Shown here in pieces: positions 1 to 8,972 of a stretch of 40,850 bases of DNA. The first letter of the stretch is position 1, and every line of letters starts with the position of its first letter. The translations under genes and the position numbers were made by a program. The notes under the pieces were generated by a model. The model ran no database searches, was not told the DNA's origin, and saw nothing but the letters and a program-made list of their open reading frames with translations. Origin of the DNA: a virus; the IMG/VR virus record IMGVR_UViG_3300048918_000334, positions 1-40,850 of that record; one strand, written 5' to 3'.

Positions 1-134
1 GATCCGGACATGGCGAAGGGAGACTTCGGCTGGCCCGCCTTCGACGTCTGGCTGCTCGACGAACGCTTCCGGTCGTTCCTGCCGAAAGAGGCTTGCCGGG
101 ACGTGACGCCACGAACGGCGTTCGCGGTTGCTGC
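1..134. repeat. Terminal direct repeat (left copy), circular-closure overlap
   Basis: Bases 1-134 reappear at 40717-40850. The only difference is base 21 (a) against base 40737 (c), a silent Gly codon change. The reading frame of the replication gene runs unbroken through the junction, so the genome is circular or circularly permuted with a unit length of 40716 bp. It is best read as an assembly overlap rather than a packaged terminal repeat, because it falls in the middle of a gene far from the terminase end. Confidence 0.9.
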
Positions 135-354
135 GCCACTGAGCGACGGCCTGGCGCTGCTGCGCGACGAGGTCGCCCAGGTCGATCCGACCGCAGCGGC
201 CTGCCTCGACCGCGCCCGTTTCGGGACCGGCGGGGCGATCCAGCCCTCGACCCATTGGGCCTATGACCGCCTGCGGTCCGTGGCCGACCCCATCATCCGC
301 CGCTACGGCTTCGAGCTGATCGAACCGGGCGTCGCCATTGGAGCGAACCGTTGA
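1..354 (+). CDS. Replication initiator (3' part of the gene beginning at 40090)
   Basis: Frame 1 is open from base 1 and continues the protein begun at 40090; the junction codons agree in the duplicated 134 bases. An ATG at base 10 exists but is internal and should not be taken as the start. This part gives the last 117 residues, ending ...EPGVAIGANR. One of the distributed 19-bp palindromes (109-127) lies here, coding R-T-A-F-A. The stop TGA (352-354) overlaps the TTG start of the NusG-like gene. Confidence 0.75.
   Translation, partial: DPDMAKGDFGWPAFDVWLLDERFRSFLPKEACRDVTPRTAFAVAAPLSDGLALLRDEVAQVDPTAAACLDRARFGTGGAIQPSTHWAYDRLRSVADPIIRRYGFELIEPGVAIGANR
109..127. promoter_or_regulatory. Distributed 19-bp palindrome, site 1
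   Basis: CCACGAACGGCGTTCGCGG, inside the replication gene. Fits YSRCGAACSSSGTTCGYGR. Nearest site to the candidate origin (about 320 bases on the circle). Confidence 0.75.
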
Positions 355-983
355 ACCCCGCATCGCGCAACTACGTCATCGGCCAGCAAGTTGAGCCAGC
401 CGCCCTCCGCCACCGTCCTCGCTATGCCCTCAACCTGGCCGATGGGCTTAGCGATGACCACGCGGGCCTGCGCTGGTATTTCGCCCGCGCGGCGACGCGG
501 CAGGAGGCCAAGGCCGAGGAAAGCCTGACGACTGCCGGCGTCGCGTTCTACTTCCCGCGGCTGACCCGCTGGGGAGACCATGGCCGCAAGAAGATCAAGG
601 TCCGCCAATCGTTGTTCGAGGGCTACGGGTTTGTGGGCCTGGCAGACGGGCAGTCCCTCTATGAGTTGCCTGACCTGCAGGGCTTCTGCGGCGTCATCCG
701 CTTCGGGCGCGAGGCCTGCCCGCCGCCTGTCCCGATGCGCCTCATCGCGCCGATCGTCACGTCTGAGCTCGCCGGGCATTACGACCGCACGCTCGACGCC
801 GACGAGGTCGAGGCGGTCGGGTTCGAAAAGGACGAGATCATTCGCGTCGTCGACGGCGCATTCGCGGGCTTCAACGCCTGCATCTTGCGCCTGCCGTCCC
901 GCAAGCGGGTCGAGATCCTGGTCTCGATCTTCGGGCGATCGTCGCGGGTCGATCTGCCCGTCACCGCAATCCGGAAAATGTGA
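351..983 (+). CDS. NusG-family transcription antiterminator, phage-encoded
   Basis: The protein is 210 residues. Residues about 41-137 match the NusG N-terminal domain (start RWYFARAATRQEAKAEESL, then FYFPR and a GYGFVGL strand). Residues about 157-210 look like a KOW domain (EIIRVVDGAFAGFNACIL, ending in a ...VDLPVTAIRKM strand). NusG/RfaH relatives bind RNA polymerase and change pausing and termination. The gene is last in the early/replication operon, and is followed by an array of hairpins and then by the late genes, the same order as lambda O-P-Q. The likely job is therefore to let polymerase read through into the late operon. The start is TTG 351 inside the upstream stop (TTGA overlap); the first 40 residues are not part of the fold and a later start is possible. 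Confidence 0.75.
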   Translation: MNPASRNYVIGQQVEPAALRHRPRYALNLADGLSDDHAGLRWYFARAATRQEAKAEESLTTAGVAFYFPRLTRWGDHGRKKIKVRQSLFEGYGFVGLADGQSLYELPDLQGFCGVIRFGREACPPPVPMRLIAPIVTSELAGHYDRTLDADEVEAVGFEKDEIIRVVDGAFAGFNACILRLPSRKRVEILVSIFGRSSRVDLPVTAIRKM

Positions 984-1027
984 CCTCTTGCAGCCGCGCG
1001 CAAATCAGTTCTGTTTTCGCTCCCAAG

Positions 1028-1041
1028 CCCGCCACGGCGGG
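1028..1041 (+). other. Short hairpin in late leader
   Basis: CCCGC (1028-1032) pairs with GCGGG (1037-1041) around a 4-base loop. No T-run follows. It is the first of several GC-rich hairpins in the noncoding stretch 984-1380. Confidence 0.4.
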
Positions 1042-1134
1042 AGGGACGACCGGCTGACGTAAGACGAGCTGGCAAGGCCAGACAGCCGATCCCGAGGCGC
1101 CCAGCGCACCTCAGATGTGGGCTAGTGCCCGAAG

Positions 1135-1170
1135 AGCCCGCCGCAGCCAACGGCGGGCTTCGTCGTTTCC
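1135..1170 (+). terminator. Terminator-like hairpin 1 downstream of the NusG-like gene
   Basis: A perfect 9-bp stem, AGCCCGCCG (1135-1143) with CGGCGGGCT (1151-1159), 7-base loop, followed by a T-rich run (ttcgtcgttt). It would terminate transcripts leaving the early operon and is a plausible target for the upstream NusG-like protein. Confidence 0.6.
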
Positions 1171-1247
1171 GAGCCTTGGGTATTCCACGCGCCCACCAGC
1201 GCCGGAGGCCAAGCCATGTAACGGGACACTCACGCATCCCACCATTG

Positions 1248-1280
1248 AGCCCGTCATGGCCTGCCATGGCGGGCTTTCTG
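1248..1280 (+). terminator. Terminator-like hairpin 2 in late leader
   Basis: A 12-bp stem with one G-U pair: 1248-1259 pairs with 1264-1275 around a 4-base loop, followed by ttctgct. It shares the AGCCCG/CGGGCT base with hairpin 1, about 113 bases upstream, so the two look like a repeated element. Confidence 0.55.
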
Positions 1281-1333
1281 CTGAGTGGGGGCTTCGGCCT
1301 CAACCCGCCCTGTGGGCGTTCCTACCTCAACTC

Positions 1334-1370
1334 GGCGGCGCTGGCCCATCCGGCGCCGCCGCTCTCTTTC
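1334..1370 (+). terminator. Terminator-like hairpin 3 just before the HNH gene
   Basis: GGCGGCGC (1334-1341) pairs with GCGCCGCC (1353-1360) around an 11-base loop, followed by gctctctttc. A smaller stem (CGCCC 1306-1310 with GGGCG) sits just upstream. The last ten bases before the HNH start carry its ribosome site (GGAAGAGG). Confidence 0.4.
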
Positions 1371-1380
1371 GGAAGAGGTC

Positions 1381-1743
1381 ATGGGGTCCCTGCGCAACAT
1401 CCGACCGCGCATTGGCGTCATGCCGCCGCGGTTGAAGCGCGGGTCGGACGACGAGGGACACGGCGAAGCGTCCGAGCCTTGGCGCAAGTGGTATCATTGG
1501 GCGCGGTGGAAGCATCCGCAGCACGGCCTGCGCATCCGCGTCCTGCTTCGCGATCTCTTCACGTGCCAATGGCCGGGCTGCGGGCGATGCGAGAACGACA
1601 CCTCGCAGCTCGTCGCTGACCACAAGACCCCTCATCGCGGCGACCCTGACCTCTTCTGGGATGAGGACAACCTCTGGACCCTCTGCAAGCCCCACCACGA
1701 CGGGGCAAAGCAGGCGCAGGAGCGCCGGTCAGCCAGGGGGTAG
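1381..1743 (+). CDS. HNH endonuclease, packaging-associated
   Basis: The protein is 120 residues from ATG 1381, chosen for its GGAAGAGG ribosome site at 1371-1378. An in-frame upstream extension would run through the leader hairpins and has no ribosome site. The C-terminal half has the HNH pattern: CQWPGCGRC zinc-knuckle cysteines, the VADHKTPHRG segment with Asp-His, an acidic N-rich stretch (DEDNLWTLC) and a final KPHHD. Small HNH proteins beside terminase stimulate cos cleavage in HK97-type phages. Its position directly before the terminase pair fits that role. Confidence 0.85.
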   Translation: MGSLRNIRPRIGVMPPRLKRGSDDEGHGEASEPWRKWYHWARWKHPQHGLRIRVLLRDLFTCQWPGCGRCENDTSQLVADHKTPHRGDPDLFWDEDNLWTLCKPHHDGAKQAQERRSARG

Positions 1744-1812
1744 GGGGGTCGAAAGTGCAGCGCCGCACGCCTCGGACACCGGCACCACTCTCACGCAGGG
1801 AATTTTTTTCGG

Positions 1813-2304
1813 ATGGCGGAGAAATCACCCGCCGAGGCGCCTGTGTTGGACCTCTTCGGCCAGCCTTGGCTTGAGCCGCGTGACCCTCGGGGACGCAAGT
1901 CGCACCGTTGGTCGATGCAAGTGGCGGAAACCATTGCGCTTCTCAAAGCGACCGGCACGGCCGACATTGAGGTTGCGGTCCGGGTCGGCCTCAGCCTGCC
2001 GACGCTGAAGAAGTATTATTTTCGCGAGCTGTCCCAGGGCGCAGCCATGGTGCGCCAAGCGGTCATCCGAGCGCAGCTCGACGCGGCGCTCAAGGGCAAG
2101 AGTTCGTCGGCGACGCTGGTGCTGCGCGAGCTCGATAAGGGCGACCTAACCGACATCGCCTATCGGGCTCCGGCCGGCCTGGCCGCATCGCCACCCAAGG
2201 CCGCGCCGGCGCTCGGCAAGAAAGACCAAAGGCAGGCCGCCGCCGAGCAGATCGGCGAAGGCATATTCGCGCCTGGCGAGCCGCCGAGCGGCCTGACGCA
2301 CTGA
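1813..2304 (+). CDS. Terminase small subunit (probable)
   Basis: The protein is 163 residues and ends one base before the large subunit start. The middle contains a helix-turn-helix-like segment (residues about 40-70: [21 protein letters not shown]) in the style of TerS DNA-binding domains, followed by a helical region and an Ala/Pro-rich tail that could contact TerL. The identification rests on position, size and the HTH. TerS would recognise the packaging site and load TerL. Confidence 0.7.
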   Translation: MAEKSPAEAPVLDLFGQPWLEPRDPRGRKSHRWSMQVAETIALLKATGTADIEVAVRVGLSLPTLKKYYFRELSQGAAMVRQAVIRAQLDAALKGKSSSATLVLRELDKGDLTDIAYRAPAGLAASPPKAAPALGKKDQRQAAAEQIGEGIFAPGEPPSGLTH

Positions 2305-2305
2305 C

Positions 2306-4018
2306 ATGGACTGGTCGACAGCATGTCCCGATTGGGCTGAGCGCCTCGTCGCGCGCCGCTCGATCATCCCGAAGCCGCTCTTCGCCGAAGAGGCGGCCAA
2401 GGCGCTAGCGGTCTTCAAGCGCCTGCGTATCGTCGACGCGGCCGGGTCGCCGACCTTCGGGGAGGCCTGCGAACCCTGGGTCTTCGAATTCGTCGCGGCG
2501 ATCTTCGGGGCCTACGACGCCGCCGCTGGCCGCCGTCTGATCCGCGAATTCTTCCTGCTGATCAGCAAGAAGAACTCGAAATCGACCATCGCCGCCGGGA
2601 TCATGGTCACGGCGCTTGTGCGCAACTGGCGCAAGTCCGCCGAGCTGCTGCTGCTCGCGCCGACCCTTGAGGTCGCCAACAACGCCTTCGCGCCAGCCCG
2701 CGACATGATCTTGGCCGATCCCGAACTGCGAGATCTGCTCTACATCCAGGAGCATCTGCGCCAGATCACCCATCGGCTGACCAAGGCGGTCCTCAAGGTC
2801 GTCTCGGCCGACAACGACGTCGTCAGCGGCAAGAAGGCCGCCTTCGTTTTGGTCGACGAACTCTGGGTGTTCGGCAAGAAGCCGAAGGCCGACGCGATGC
2901 TGCGCGAGGTGACCGGCGGACTTGTATCGCGGCCCGAGGGCTTCGTGATCTTCCTCTCGACGCAGTCCGACGACGGGCCAGCCGGCGTATTCAGGGCGAA
3001 ACTCGACTACTTCCGCTCGGTCCGCGACGGGCGGATCGTCGATCCCAAGAGCCTGCCTATAATCTTCGAGTTCCCCGAGGCCATGGTGGCGGCCGAGGCC
3101 TACCTCGACCCGGCGAATTTCTACCTCACCAACCCCAACCTGGGCCGGTCAGTCGACGCCGAGTGGCTGCTCGACGAGCTGACCAAGGTGCTGAATGCCC
3201 GCGGCGGCGAGAAGCAGGCCTTCCTCGCCAAGCACCTGAACGTCGAAATCGGCCTGGGTCTGCACGCCGACCGCTGGCGCGGCGCCGACTACTGGCTGAC
3301 CGCGACCGATGCGAAGATCACCATCGCGGACCTGAAACGCCGCTGCGAGGTCTGCGTCGTCGGTATCGACGGCGGCGGCTTGGATGACTTGCTGGGTCTG
3401 ACCGTGATGGGCCGCGAACGCGGTTCGCGGCGCTGGCTTTCGTGGTCCAAGGCCTGGGTTCAGAGCGACGTTCTACGGCTGCGACCGGAGATCGCGCCTG
3501 TGCTTCGCGACTTCGAGGCCGACGGTGACTTGGTCATCTTCGATCTGGCACCGGCCGAGGACGGCGGCGTCCCGCAGGTGCGAGATTTTTCCGAGGTCGC
3601 CGACATCTGCGAGGATCTCAACGAGGCGGGTTTGCTGCCGGAGGCTGGCGCGATCGGGCTCGACGCGGCGGGCGTCGCGACCCTGGTCGATGCTCTGGTC
3701 GAGCGTGGCCTCACCAGCGAGCAGCTCGCCAGCGTGCCTCAGGGCTACAAGCTGCAGGGCGCGATCCTGGCCGGCGAGCGGAAGCTCAAGGACCGCACCT
3801 GGCGGCCTGCCTCGCAGCGCCTCATGGCCTGGTGCGTCGGCAACGCGAAAACCGAGATGAAGGGGTCCGCCATGCTGATCACCAAGCAGGTTGCTGGCAA
3901 GGCGAAGATCGACCCCTTGATGGCCGCGTTCGACGCGATCGAGCTGATGGCCCGCAATCCGGAGGCCAACGGCGTTGACCTCACCAGCTTCCTGAAGTCG
4001 GCGGCGATGTTCGCATGA
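2306..4018 (+). CDS. terL: Terminase large subunit
   Basis: The protein is 570 residues, the usual size for HK97-type large terminases. The ATPase has a variant Walker A, SKKNSKS at residues 87-93, and Walker B VLVDE at 181-185, followed by a coupling-like segment (FLSTQSDD). The C-terminal nuclease half shows the acidic strand [11 protein letters not shown] and a further acidic strand VIFDLAP. It cuts concatemers and pumps DNA into the prohead. The portal gene start overlaps its stop (ATGA). One distributed palindrome (3412-3430) lies inside, coding E-R-G-S-R. Confidence 0.95.
   Translation: MDWSTACPDWAERLVARRSIIPKPLFAEEAAKALAVFKRLRIVDAAGSPTFGEACEPWVFEFVAAIFGAYDAAAGRRLIREFFLLISKKNSKSTIAAGIMVTALVRNWRKSAELLLLAPTLEVANNAFAPARDMILADPELRDLLYIQEHLRQITHRLTKAVLKVVSADNDVVSGKKAAFVLVDELWVFGKKPKADAMLREVTGGLVSRPEGFVIFLSTQSDDGPAGVFRAKLDYFRSVRDGRIVDPKSLPIIFEFPEAMVAAEAYLDPANFYLTNPNLGRSVDAEWLLDELTKVLNARGGEKQAFLAKHLNVEIGLGLHADRWRGADYWLTATDAKITIADLKRRCEVCVVGIDGGGLDDLLGLTVMGRERGSRRWLSWSKAWVQSDVLRLRPEIAPVLRDFEADGDLVIFDLAPAEDGGVPQVRDFSEVADICEDLNEAGLLPEAGAIGLDAAGVATLVDALVERGLTSEQLASVPQGYKLQGAILAGERKLKDRTWRPASQRLMAWCVGNAKTEMKGSAMLITKQVAGKAKIDPLMAAFDAIELMARNPEANGVDLTSFLKSAAMFA
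3412..3430. promoter_or_regulatory. Distributed 19-bp palindrome, site 2
   Basis: CCGCGAACGCGGTTCGCGG, inside terL, read in the frame E-R-G-S-R. Confidence 0.75.
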
Positions 4019-5256
4019 GCCTGTTCGACGGACTTTTCGCAGGCCGGCGGCGGGTCAAACTGACCGACCCCGCGACCTGGCACTTCGAGACCGGTAGCTG
4101 GGCGAACAAGGCCGTGACGCCGGATAGCGTCCTGCAACTCGCCACGGCCTGGGCGTGCATCCGCCTGAATGCGCGGACGATCGGCGCCCTGCCGCTGCAA
4201 GTCTTCGAGCGGGTCAGCGACGGCGAGCGTAGGCTCGCGACCGATCACCCGCTCTATGAGCTGATCCATGACACGCCGAACGCGGATCAGACGGCGATGG
4301 AGTTTTGGGAGGGCGAGGTTGCCGCACAGAACATTCGCGGCAACGCCTACGCCGAGAAGCATTTCAACGGCGGGCGCCTGATCGCGATCACGCCCATGAG
4401 CCCGGACCTGACGACGGTCTATCGGACGCCCCAGGGCGAACGCCGCTACCGCTACAGCGACCCGGTCCTCGGAGGGCAGGACTGGGGCGAGGACAAGGTC
4501 TTCCACCTTCGCGGCTTCGGGGCAGGCGGCATGCAGGGGCTGTCGCCGATCCACTACGGCCGACAGACCCTCGGGACGGCGCTCGCCGCCGACGAGGTCG
4601 CCGGCCGCACCTTTGCCAACGGCCTGCAACTTGCTGGCTTCGTGGAGATGGCGACCGGGACGAAGGTCACCGAAAAGCAGCGCGAAGAGCTCGTCGCGTT
4701 GTTCCAGAAGTTCGCCGGATCGACACAGGCCGGAAAGGTCATGCCGCTCGATCCAGGCATGAGTTTCAAGGGCCTCGGCATGACGCCGGAGGACGCCCAG
4801 CTTCTCGAAACGCGGGGCTTCCACGTCGACGAGATCTGCCGTTGGTTCGGCGTTCCGCCGATCCTCGTCGGCCACGCCAGCGCCGGGCAGACGATGTGGG
4901 GAACGGGCGTCGAGCAGATCATGCTGGCCTGGCTGACCTTCAGCCTGCAGCAGGAACTCGAGCGGATCGAGCAGGCGATCGAGAAGCAACTCCTCTCGCC
5001 GGCGGACCGGCGCCGCTACTACGTCGAGCACAATATCGAAAGCCTGCTGCGCGCCGACAGCGCAGGGCGGGCGGCGCTCTATTCCTCCGCCGGACAGAAC
5101 GGCTGGATGGACCGCAACGAAATCCGCGCCAAGGAAAACCTGGGGCCGCGCCCCGGCGCCGGGGTGTTGACCGTCCAATCGAACCTCGTTCCGCTCGACA
5201 AGCTCGGAACGCTCCCCCCGCGCGGCGTCCAGCCAGCGCCTGGCGAGCCCGTCTAG
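4015..5256 (+). CDS. Portal protein, HK97 family
   Basis: The protein is 413 residues with the HK97 portal pattern: an N-terminal [24 protein letters not shown] segment (shown here in part only as a marker), a central [16 protein letters not shown] motif and the [20 protein letters not shown] clip/stem-region signature. It forms the dodecameric channel at one capsid vertex, where terminase docks and DNA passes. It overlaps terL by four bases and precedes the protease, the standard order. The C-terminus is Pro-rich, typical of the family. Confidence 0.95.
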   Translation: MSLFDGLFAGRRRVKLTDPATWHFETGSWANKAVTPDSVLQLATAWACIRLNARTIGALPLQVFERVSDGERRLATDHPLYELIHDTPNADQTAMEFWEGEVAAQNIRGNAYAEKHFNGGRLIAITPMSPDLTTVYRTPQGERRYRYSDPVLGGQDWGEDKVFHLRGFGAGGMQGLSPIHYGRQTLGTALAADEVAGRTFANGLQLAGFVEMATGTKVTEKQREELVALFQKFAGSTQAGKVMPLDPGMSFKGLGMTPEDAQLLETRGFHVDEICRWFGVPPILVGHASAGQTMWGTGVEQIMLAWLTFSLQQELERIEQAIEKQLLSPADRRRYYVEHNIESLLRADSAGRAALYSSAGQNGWMDRNEIRAKENLGPRPGAGVLTVQSNLVPLDKLGTLPPRGVQPAPGEPV

Positions 5257-5268
5257 GAGCCGACCCTC

Positions 5269-6354
5269 ATGCGCTATCTGCACTTGCTCTCGGCCTACGC
5301 GGCCGAGCCCTGGGCCATGCAGCCGGAGAAGCTGGCGGCCATCACCGGCCTGTTGCTGTTCCAGGCGCGCGGCGGGAAGTTCGGCGACGACGAGCTGCAA
5401 GCGCGGATTTCCAACGCAAGGGCGCGGGAAGCCGCGACGGCGCCTGGCGGTGTGGCGATTATTCCGGTGCATGGGGTGATCTCGCAGCGCGCGAGCATGC
5501 TCGGCGACATCTCCGAGAGCGGGACCTCGACCGAGGCGATCGGTCAGGCGTTCCGCAAGGCCCTCGCCGACGACACGGTCCGGGCGATCATCTTCGACGG
5601 CGATAGCCCCGGCGGCGGGACCTACGGGATCGACGAACTGGCGACGGAGATCCGCGACGCCCGCGGCGTCAAGCCGATCATCGGACAGGTCAACTCGCTC
5701 GTCGCCTCGGCCGCGTACTACCTGCTGAGCCAATGCGACGAGATCGTTTGCACGCCGAGTGGCGAGGCCGGTTCGGTCGGCGTCTATGGCGTCCATGAAG
5801 ACGTGTCGGAAGCCATGGCGAAGGAGGGGGTCAAGCCGACCCTGATCCGTGGCGAGAAGGGCGTCCACAAGGGCGAGACCATGGGCTTCCTGCCCCTGAC
5901 GGACGACGCCCGCGCCTACCTGCAGGAGCGGGTCAACCGCGCGGAGGACGCCTTCATCCGCGCCGTCGCGCTCGGCCGCAAGACGACGCAGTCGAACGTG
6001 ATCGAGAACTTCGGCAAGGGCCGGATGTTCGGCGCCCAGGAACTCGTCAAGCGCGGCATGGCCGACCGGGTCGGAACGCTGCGCGAGACGCTGCAGCGGT
6101 TCGGCGCGGAGGGGCCGCGCTATGCCGCGACGGCCGACAGCCGCCGGGCCTTCGCCGCAGGGACGAACCCCTCCCTGGCACAGATCGAGGACGTCCTGCG
6201 CGAAGCAGGCTTCCCCAAAGCCCTCGCCGTGAACTTCGTCTCGGCCGGCAAGGGCGCGCTCCGGAGCGACGCCGGGCCTGACGAGACCCACGAACCGCCA
6301 ACCCCTGACGCGAAGGCGTCGTTGGCCGCGCTGATCGCCGGCCTCAACTTCTGA
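5269..6354 (+). CDS. Prohead maturation protease, S49 (SppA-like) family
   Basis: The protein is 361 residues. The Ser-protease fold shows IIPVHGVIS near 64-72, the FDGDSPGG oxyanion-type turn at 109-116, the nucleophile in VASAAYYL (Ser147), and candidate general-base lysines in IRGEKGVHKG (about 197-201). S49 enzymes use a Ser-Lys dyad, and in this family of phages they cleave the scaffold/delta domain of the major capsid protein. The Pro/Ala-rich C-terminal ~100 residues may act as a scaffold. The start ATG 5269 follows a TAGGAG ribosome site that overlaps the portal stop. Confidence 0.9.
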   Translation: MRYLHLLSAYAAEPWAMQPEKLAAITGLLLFQARGGKFGDDELQARISNARAREAATAPGGVAIIPVHGVISQRASMLGDISESGTSTEAIGQAFRKALADDTVRAIIFDGDSPGGGTYGIDELATEIRDARGVKPIIGQVNSLVASAAYYLLSQCDEIVCTPSGEAGSVGVYGVHEDVSEAMAKEGVKPTLIRGEKGVHKGETMGFLPLTDDARAYLQERVNRAEDAFIRAVALGRKTTQSNVIENFGKGRMFGAQELVKRGMADRVGTLRETLQRFGAEGPRYAATADSRRAFAAGTNPSLAQIEDVLREAGFPKALAVNFVSAGKGALRSDAGPDETHEPPTPDAKASLAALIAGLNF

Positions 6355-6366
6355 AGGACCCGAGAG

Positions 6367-7557
6367 ATGGACAAGGAATTCCAAGAACTGCTCGCCAAGC
6401 TGAACGCTCGCGATGAGGAGCTGAAGGCTCTCGTCGCCAAGGCGAACGACGAGGCGAAGGCTTTCGGCAAGGTCGCCGAGGAGACCCGGGGCCAGATCGA
6501 GGCTCTGACAGCGAAGAACACCGAACTGCACGGCCGCCTGCTCGACATGGAGCAGAAGGCCGCGCGGCGTGTCGACATGGCCGCGCAGGGGGGCCGCACG
6601 ATCGGCGAACTCTTCGCCGAGGACGAGAGCTTCAAGAAGCTGGCGAACGAACGCCGCGGCACGGCGCGCATGGCCCTGAAGGGCTTCGGCCTGCAGGCGG
6701 CCGTGGCGAACATCACGACCGGCGGGACCGCCGGCACGGGCGCCGTCGGCGACGGCGTCGCGCCGGACCGCCTGGCGGGGATCATCACGCCCTCCAACCG
6801 GCCGATGACGATCCGCAACCTGCTGATGCAGGGGCGCACCGCTTCGAACGTCGTGCAGTTCGTGCAGGAAACCGGCTTCCAGAACATGGCCGCGCCGGTC
6901 GCCGAGGGCGGCGCGAAGCCGCAGTCGGACCTGACGCTCGAACTCATCGACGCCAATGTGCGGACGATCGCCCATTGGATGAAGGCCTCGAACCAAGTCC
7001 TGGCCGACATCCCGCTGCTGCAGTCCTACATCGACGGCCGGCTGCGCTACGGCCTGCAGTACGAGGAAGAACTGCAACTGCTGACCGGCGACGGCACTGG
7101 CCAGAACCTGCCCGGCCTGATCGGTCAAGCCACGGCCTATGACACCGCGTTGACGCAAGACGACGATCAGCAGATCGACCTGCTGCGCCGCGCCATGCTG
7201 CAGGTGCGGATCGCGGAATATCGCGCCTCCGCCGTGGTGCTGAACCCGATCGATTGGGCGATCATCGAGACGCTGAAGGACGCCAACGGCCGCTACATCT
7301 TCGGCGACCCGAACGGTCTTCGCCCGCCGGCCATCTGGGGCAAGCCCGTGGTCGACACGAACGCCATGCCGCAGGGCCACTTCCTGGTCGGCGCCTTCGA
7401 CGTCGCGGCCCAGGTGTTCGACCGTGAAGACGCCAACGTGCAGGTCTCGACCGAAGACGGCGACAACTTCACGAAGAACATGGTCACCATCCGCGCGGAG
7501 GAACGGCTCGCCCTGGCCGTCTACCGGCCGCAGAGCTTCGTCTACGGCGCCTTCTAG
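6367..7557 (+). CDS. Major capsid protein, HK97 fold
   Basis: The protein is 396 residues. The first ~65 residues are a charged coiled coil (the delta domain, acting as internal scaffold and removed by the upstream protease). The remainder has HK97-family landmarks: GGTAGTGAVGDGVAPDRL, a RNLLMQGRT arm, KMKASNQVLADIP-type spine region (here HWMKASNQVLADIPLLQ), and the C-terminal GDNFTKNMVTIRAEERLALAVYRP strand. The gene is followed by an intrinsic terminator. It has a good ribosome site (GAAGGA) before ATG 6367. Confidence 0.95.
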   Translation: MDKEFQELLAKLNARDEELKALVAKANDEAKAFGKVAEETRGQIEALTAKNTELHGRLLDMEQKAARRVDMAAQGGRTIGELFAEDESFKKLANERRGTARMALKGFGLQAAVANITTGGTAGTGAVGDGVAPDRLAGIITPSNRPMTIRNLLMQGRTASNVVQFVQETGFQNMAAPVAEGGAKPQSDLTLELIDANVRTIAHWMKASNQVLADIPLLQSYIDGRLRYGLQYEEELQLLTGDGTGQNLPGLIGQATAYDTALTQDDDQQIDLLRRAMLQVRIAEYRASAVVLNPIDWAIIETLKDANGRYIFGDPNGLRPPAIWGKPVVDTNAMPQGHFLVGAFDVAAQVFDREDANVQVSTEDGDNFTKNMVTIRAEERLALAVYRPQSFVYGAF

Positions 7558-7580
7558 GCCGGGCAGGCGCACCTAGGATT

Positions 7581-7606
7581 GGGCCGCCCCTCGGGGCGGC
7601 CCTTTT
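7581..7606 (+). terminator. Intrinsic terminator after the major capsid gene
   Basis: A GC stem of 8-10 bp, 7581-7590 with 7593-7602, is followed by TTTT (7603-7606). It lies 24 bases after the capsid stop within an otherwise continuous rightward operon, so it probably acts as a partial stop that keeps capsid mRNA more abundant than downstream messages. Confidence 0.75.
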
Positions 7607-7696
7607 CCCATCCGACGGAAGGCCAGTTCCAAACGGCGCGCAGACCGCGCCGCTTTGACCTGTCGTTCCCATCCCCATCCTTTCAGGAGGCCGCCG

Positions 7697-7936
7697 ATGG
7701 CCAAGGTGATTAAGCCGTTCCGCTTCAACGGGCAGGTCGTCCATCCGGGCGACAATGTCGAGCCTGAGCCGGGTCACCGCCTGCAGCTCGAACAAGCCGG
7801 CATGATCGAGGCCTCGGCCCCGCCGCGCATCGCGAAGAAGGCGAAGAAGGTCGCATCCAAGCCCACCGCCTCCAAGGGCGTCGTCCTCAAGGGCGGCGTC
7901 CGACCCGCATCCCGCCGACCCGTCGTCGGGAAATAA
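7697..7936 (+). CDS. Small basic protein of head region, unknown
   Basis: The protein is 79 residues from ATG 7697, behind a near-perfect AGGAGG ribosome site at 7685-7690. The N-terminal half (PFRFNGQVVHPGDNVEPEP...) looks like a small beta domain, and the C-terminal half is very Lys/Ala/Arg-rich, ending ASRRPVVGK. Short basic proteins of this type often lie between capsid and connector genes. No function can be assigned; a DNA- or RNA-contacting tail is suggested only by charge. Confidence 0.7.
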   Translation: MAKVIKPFRFNGQVVHPGDNVEPEPGHRLQLEQAGMIEASAPPRIAKKAKKVASKPTASKGVVLKGGVRPASRRPVVGK

Positions 7937-7990
7937 GGCCCGCGAGGGCCGTCCCAGGCGCGCCAGCGCCGCCAACCTCGGAGAACTTCC

Positions 7991-8365
7991 ATGCGTCGAT
8001 ATAAGGTCACGGTGACCACGGCGGCCGACGGTACCGTCACCGCCTTCAGCCCCCGCATCAGCGGCAAGATCCACTCGATCAACTACGTCAAGGACACGGG
8101 CGGCAACGCCTATACCGACGGCGTCGATTTCGCGATCACCTCCGAGCAGACCGGCGAGAACATCCTGACCAAGGCGGATGTCAACGCCTCGGCGGTGTTC
8201 TATCCACGCGCGCCGACCCACAGTCAGGCCGGCGTCGCCGCGCTCTATGCGGCGGCCGGGACGGCAGTGCAGGACAAGGTCGCGGTCTCCAACGACCGCG
8301 TGAAGATCGTTCTGGCCGCTGGCGGCAACGCCAAGGTCGGCGTCTTCCACATCCTCGTCGACTGA
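7991..8365 (+). CDS. Head-region structural protein, unknown (possible decoration protein)
   Basis: The protein is 124 residues, rich in Val/Thr/Ala beta strands, with no cysteine or catalytic motif. It begins MRRYKVTVTTAADGTVTAFS and ends VFHILVD. Its place between capsid and the head-tail connector suggests a virion component such as a capsid cement protein. It stops four bases before the connector gene starts, so the two are translationally linked. Confidence 0.7.
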   Translation: MRRYKVTVTTAADGTVTAFSPRISGKIHSINYVKDTGGNAYTDGVDFAITSEQTGENILTKADVNASAVFYPRAPTHSQAGVAALYAAAGTAVQDKVAVSNDRVKIVLAAGGNAKVGVFHILVD

Positions 8366-8369
8366 TCCG

Positions 8370-8972
8370 ATGGACGTCCTGGTCGTCACGCCCCCCGTAC
8401 CCGTCGTCAGCCTGGCGCTGGCGAAGGCGCATCTGGATGTGGTTAGGGGCGATCAGGACAACCTCATTCTAGCCTACGTGGCCGCCGCCACCGGGCAACT
8501 AGACGGTCCCGGCGGATGGCTGGGCCGCGCCCTCGGGCGTCAGACCCTGCTTGCCGAGATGGACGGCTTCGAGACGTGGCGCCGTGACGAACGGCATCGT
8601 CACAGCTCAAGGCGCCAGGGCTTCATTCCACTGCCCTATCCACCGATCGCCTCGATCGAGAGCGTTGCCTACGACGATCCACAGGGCATCGAGCAGGTGC
8701 TTGGCCCTGACCTCTATACGTTGCAGGCGCAGGGCCTCTTACTGACCGCAGGCGCATCCTTCCCGGCCACCAGCGAGCAGCGCGGATGCGTGCGCATCAC
8801 CTATGTCGCTGGCGAGGAAGCGATCCCCGCCGCGATCGTCGCCGCCATCCTGCTGATGGTTGGCGACATCTATCAGAACCGCGAAACGACAGACACAGGG
8901 CGGGTCGCCAAGATCCCGATGAGCATGGCCGTAGAGATGCTGCTTTCGCCCTACCGGTCGTGGTTCGCCTGA
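8370..8972 (+). CDS. Head-tail connector, gp6-like (phiE125 gp8 type)
   Basis: The protein is 200 residues. It has the family pattern of an N-terminal SLALAKAHLDVVRGDQDNLILAYV-type helix pair (quoted in part), a central PLPYPPIASIESVAYDD strand and a C-terminal AIPAAIVAAILLMVGDIYQNRE helix. These proteins form the ring below the portal that completes the head. ATG 8370 lies five bases after the preceding stop. Confidence 0.85.
   Translation: MDVLVVTPPVPVVSLALAKAHLDVVRGDQDNLILAYVAAATGQLDGPGGWLGRALGRQTLLAEMDGFETWRRDERHRHSSRRQGFIPLPYPPIASIESVAYDDPQGIEQVLGPDLYTLQAQGLLLTAGASFPATSEQRGCVRITYVAGEEAIPAAIVAAILLMVGDIYQNRETTDTGRVAKIPMSMAVEMLLSPYRSWFA

Larger units (their letters stand above)
984..1380. 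promoter_or_regulatory. Noncoding leader between early and late operons (possible late leader and cos region)
   Basis: About 400 bases with no convincing gene on either strand; open frames here are GC-rich shadows without ribosome sites. It contains the hairpins listed separately. In phages with HNH-TerS-TerL order the cohesive-end site usually lies just upstream of or within this gap, so cos is expected nearby, but I cannot identify it from one sequence. No clear -10/-35 promoter was found. Confidence 0.55.

Noticed and set aside
7310-7322. CGAAC-GGT-CTTCG in the capsid gene
   Set aside because: One arm mismatch and no match to the outer consensus (CC after the core); also G-G-T breaks the all-G/C centre.
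3745-7572. A 1275-codon open frame on the minus strand opposite terL, portal, protease and capsid genes
   Set aside because: All four sense genes are unmistakable. The reverse frame is Arg/Gly/Leu/Asp-biased, has no recognisable domain or ribosome site, and is what GC-rich codon bias produces opposite long genes.
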